From the NCBI GenBank assembly GCA_934045075.1, contig OW203721.1, positions 15,036,678-15,100,677 of the forward strand: a stretch of 64,000 nucleotides of DNA. Direction: 5' to 3'. Both the position numbers and the translations under genes were made by a program. The DNA is from Yponomeuta sedellus (taxonomy: Eukaryota; Arthropoda; Insecta; Lepidoptera; Yponomeutidae). Below, in pieces: positions 62,399 to 64,000 of the stretch (within the stretch, counting starts at the first letter, position 1; each line of letters begins with the position of its first letter). The notes below the pieces were generated by a model. It was not told the origin of the DNA. It saw nothing but the letters and a program-made list of their open reading frames with translations, and ran no database searches.

Positions 62399-62866
62399 GT
62401 ATCAAGCCTTGCACACTCTCGTCGCGTGAACTCTCCGCGAATGCATAGGCCGTTTAACAGCCTCGTACAAATGCTTTTGACAATAAAAGTTATGATTATG
62501 ATTACACTAGTCCGCCAGGGCACATCACAGGCGAAACTGTAAAGTTGTAATGATGAGATCTAAAAAATGTTTCATAACAGCATGTTTATTTTACGATTTC
62601 TAGACTATAGCTGTTACTCGCGACTTTTTTGGCGTGCAAATTTCTTTAGTATATTTTCGAGATGAAATCCATATGCCATAGCCCAATGTGCCAAATATCA
62701 TTCAAATCCATTCGGCCCATACAGATATTTTATTCCGGAAAAATATTTTAGAGAAGGTAAATAACTATTTGCCTTTCGCTCACACAGTACAGACGGTAAT
62801 ATTGCATGACCGCTTTAACTTGCATCTGCAAAGAATGGTACAATCACTTTCTTTAACTTTAATCTT
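62399..62866 (+). other. Start of intron 46, no recognisable element
   Basis: AT-rich sequence with no repeat family or coding segment recognised before the foldback element. Confidence 0.5.
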
Positions 62867-62877
62867 GAAATTAACCA

Positions 62878-63788
62878 CTAGCGTCAGTAGTTCGGTTAGT
62901 CCGGTTGACCGAACTACTGACACTTTTTAGTGTCAGTAGTTCGGTTAGTTCGGTTAGTCATTTTTTTTATAATATGAACAACATGAAAACAAGTGAACAT
63001 CTATAAAACAATTGAACGTCAGGAAAACAAGTGAATGTCGGAAAAACAAGTGAACATCTGGAAAACAAGTGAATATCCAGAAAACAATTGAACGTCCGGA
63101 AAACAAGTGAATGTAGAAAAAACAAGTGAACATCTGGAAAACAAGTGAACGCCGGGAAATCAAAAGAAAGTCTTAAAATGCTTATTTAACGATTCTGTGT
63201 TGAAAAAACAGGTTCACGCGATTTTCGACCTTATTGACATTTTTGGAAAACAACAATTTTATGTACAGGTGTGACAGCTGAACACGAATATGACTTTGAA
63301 CGAGCAAAATTATAAAATGTCAATAAGGTCGAAAATCGCGTAAATCTGTTTTTTCAACACAGAATCGTTAAATAACCATTTTTAATATATATATATTTTT
63401 TAAATAATCTAATGGGTAGCGCTTGACTCTAACTCGCCTGTTGTTAAGCGATGTTAAAGCCTACGGTGAAGCGCGCTTTAAGACTTTCTTTTGTTTTCCC
63501 GGCGTTCATTTGTTTTCCCGGCGTTCATTTGTTTTTTGTACATTCACTTGTTTTCCCGACGTTCAATTGTTTTTCCGACATTCTCTATTTTTTCCGACAT
63601 TCACTTGTTTTCCCGACATTCTCTATTTTTTCCGACATTCACTTGTTTTCCCGACGTTCAATTGTTTTCCAGATGTTCACTTGTTTTCATGTTGTTCATA
63701 TTATAAAAAAAATGACTTCAACCGAACTACTGAAACTAAAAAGTGTCAGTAGTTCGGTCAACCGGACTAACAACCGAACTACTGGAGG
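62878..63788. mobile_element. Foldback-like element (~911 bp) with long subrepeat-bearing inverted arms
   Basis: Outer ends: palindromic (ag)tagttcggttagtccggt blocks in inverted orientation (62888-62960, 63710-63785). Arms: about nine ~20-bp units (ggaaaacaagtgaacatc-like) at 62978-63160, mirrored by about eleven units (ttttcccgacgttcacttg-like) at 63485-63700. Inner arms 63188-63245 and 63315-63375 are also inverted. gaaattaacca flanks both sides (62867-62877, 63789-63799), a likely target duplication. There is no transposase. Confidence 0.85.
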
Positions 63789-64000
63789 GAAATTAACCAT
63801 AGAGCAGGCGTCATCGCGTTACATACCAATAACACATTGATTATATTTTTGAAATGTGACGTATTTTCCTACCCTTGTCACACTTTGTACAACTCCCCCC
63901 TCCCCCGTACCCCACCCTATTAATAATTTGTTAATATCAATATTGGTTTTTTTTTTAACTGTAGTCTAATTAATTTCGGAACTGCTGGTTTTAACTTGTC

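Noticed and set aside
63423..63840. Overlapping ORFs rich in Phe/Ser/Arg (FSRRSIVFPTF-like repeats)
   Set aside because: They are readings of the 20-bp subrepeats of the foldback-like element in several frames, with no recognisable domain.

Overview
This window is arthropod nuclear DNA, most likely from a moth or butterfly (Lepidoptera). The reasons are AT-rich introns with canonical GT-AG boundaries, GC-rich exons, and a repeat content typical of lepidopteran genomes: tRNA-derived SINEs, RTE-type 3' ends carrying 'tatgtccagcagtggact', Penelope-like and jockey/CR1-like elements, mariners and small TA-flanked inverted-repeat elements.

One host gene fills the window. It is the + strand gene for an axonemal outer-arm dynein heavy chain of the DNAH5/DNAH8 (gamma) class, read here as 46 exons between bases 1 and 62398. 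The exons join in frame through matching splice phases to about 11.68 kb of coding sequence, or about 3,890 residues. The 5' end (roughly 700 residues by comparison with about 4,600-residue relatives) and the last short exon (about 30 residues) lie outside the window. Exons 1-12 encode the N-terminal tail, 13-21 the linker, 22-26 AAA1 ([16 protein letters not shown]), 27-30 AAA2 (GPPGAGKT), 31-33 AAA3 (GEQGSAKT), 34-36 AAA4 (P-loop split by an intron), 37-39 the coiled-coil stalk with the microtubule-binding domain and then AAA5, and 40-46 AAA6 and the C-terminal region. No other intact host gene is seen. A degenerate two-exon THAP-domain relic lies in intron 33.

The introns collect mobile elements. 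Intron 5 holds a CR1/jockey-like LINE (intact 978-codon ORF2 and an ORF1) on the - strand. Intron 7 holds a 5'-truncated Penelope-like element with a GIY-YIG domain plus a small MITE. Intron 9 holds a 5'-truncated jockey-clade LINE. Intron 17 holds a 6.0-kb Gypsy-type LTR element with nearly identical LTRs, and a shortened solo LTR of the same family sits 15 bp past the donor of exon 34. Intron 22 holds a full-length but decayed mariner inserted into the tail of a SINE. Intron 45 holds an internally deleted Tc1/mariner-like element and an RTE 3' end. Beyond the last exon is a roughly 0.9-kb foldback-like element whose long inverted arms are built of tandem ~20-bp subrepeats.

The most unusual host-gene signal is repeated tandem duplication of exon ends together with their splice sites. 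Exon 15 has a duplicated acceptor side and a ~56-bp x 7 array made of its own donor junction. Exon 23 has its 3' end and donor duplicated, the second donor lying exactly 201 nt (67 open codons) downstream. Introns 18 and 19 hold decayed copies of the 3' part of exon 18 and of an internal piece of exon 19. Intron 11 appears to be a GC-AG intron.
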